Positions 63,681-64,000 of a stretch of 64,000 nucleotides of DNA are shown here, piece after piece. The stretch comes from Prinia subflava (lineage: Eukaryota > Chordata > Aves > Passeriformes > Cisticolidae). Positions within the stretch are counted from its first letter, which is position 1. Every line of letters begins with the position of its first letter. The stretch covers positions 186,001-250,000 of the forward strand of contig NW_026960609.1 in NCBI RefSeq assembly GCF_021018805.1, written 5' to 3'. Both the position numbers and the translations under genes were made by a program. Below the pieces are notes generated by a model. The model was not told the origin of the DNA. It was given only the letters and a program-made list of their open reading frames with translations, and ran no database searches.

Positions 63681-64000
63681 CCATTGCACTGGTTAGGGTG
63701 CGGACGGCTGCTTGGATGGGTGTCAGGTGTTCCTCTTTTACGACATGTTTAATCATGTCGGCGAGGCTGGCTCTGGCCGGCAAGGAACGCAGAATGTCCT
63801 TGGTGGTGGAATTGCCCTGCAATCAGCCACCACGGGGCCCCTTGCCTCTGGAGGCAGGGTAGATGAGTCTACTGCTGCCTGGAGGCGATCCACAAACTGT
63901 GTGAAACTTTCACTCTCCGCCTGTTTTATGCTGGACCATGGGGATGGCCTGGCCACCACTCAGGATGCGGCTCGAATGGCTTCCCTCGCGGCCTGGGTGG
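63681..64000 (-). pseudogene. gag: ERVK-A gag capsid C-terminal part
   Basis: On the - strand the major homology region Q-A-E-S-E-S-F-T-Q-F-V-D-R-L fits the QX3EX7R pattern. The capsid end with D-M-I-K-H-V follows in an overlapping frame (ORFs 63959-63753 and 63822-63628), so at least one frameshift lies near 63810-63830. The rest of gag extends beyond the window. Confidence 0.83.

Larger units (their letters stand above)
47573..64000 (-). mobile_element. ERVK-A: betaretrovirus-like provirus with D-type env, host of three insertions
   Basis: On the - strand, from the window end: gag capsid (64000-63681), nucleocapsid (62874-62604), protease (to 62225), reverse transcriptase palm onward (56160-55503), RNase H/integrase (55361-54373), env (54247-47902) and 3' LTR (47825-47573). 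A solo LTR splits gag, ERVK-B replaces the protease end and reverse-transcriptase fingers, and ERVK-C splits the transmembrane env. The 5' LTR and 5' gag are beyond the window. All genes are broken. Confidence 0.85.

Overview
The window looks like a bird chromosome, most likely a songbird. The evidence is exons of a vertebrate gene (beta-mannosidase, MANBA), a chicken-repeat-1 (CR1) LINE, and a very dense load of avian-type endogenous retroviruses (ERVs). I estimate by eye that roughly three quarters of the 64 kb is LTR-retroelement sequence. No bacterial-type genes, operons or CRISPR arrays are present. This density is more typical of a W chromosome, a degenerate neo-sex region, a germline-restricted chromosome or a pericentromeric segment than of ordinary autosome, but the sequence alone cannot decide which.

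Host sequence: four MANBA exons lie on the + strand (13179-13343, 19925-20070, 34421-34563, 36853-37106). They cover the part after the catalytic nucleophile. Two junctions look broken: an extra G at the donor of the second exon, and a frameshift inside the fourth. The last expected coding exon was not found. This is best read as a degenerated or partial MANBA copy split by retroelements. A fifth exon-like segment (47045-47153) is unrecognised.

Layout. 1-389: end of an LTR (family R). About 430-12076 (-): a gag-pro-pol-env ERV (family M) with its 5' LTR at 11447-12076. It is interrupted by a + strand gammaretrovirus-like provirus reduced to integrase end, env and 3' LTR (2765-6747, TSD TAGG), and by a solo LTR (9302-9665). 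12077-27871: MANBA introns and exons with a family-R element (about 15080-19517), a family-M solo LTR, further solo LTRs, and a CR1 copy holding two more solo LTRs. 27877-33712: a young family-M-like element with LTRs that look identical, carrying one 759-codon gag/deleted-pol ORF. 33718-37621: MANBA exons and a solo LTR. 37622-42216 (-): env-less betaretrovirus-like ERVK with dUTPase. Abutting it at 42217-44980 (-) is a deleted ERV with a tRNA-Ile-like primer site. 44981-47572: unassigned or host sequence.

47573-64000 (-) is a nested stack. The oldest layer is an ERVK with a D-type env (ERVK-A). Into it went a young non-autonomous ERVK with LTRs that look identical (48195-52439), a large gag-pro-pol ERVK lacking its 3' end (ERVK-B, 56161-62224), and a solo LTR (62875-63680).

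Most insertions were dated relative to one another from perfect target-site duplications read directly in the sequence. No viral gene set looks fully intact: every provirus shows frameshifts, stops or large deletions. The freshest items are the two elements with seemingly identical LTR pairs. The most unusual signals are a tandem array of covarying stem-loops near the family-R LTR ends and the frame-preserving multi-deletion 759-codon ORF.
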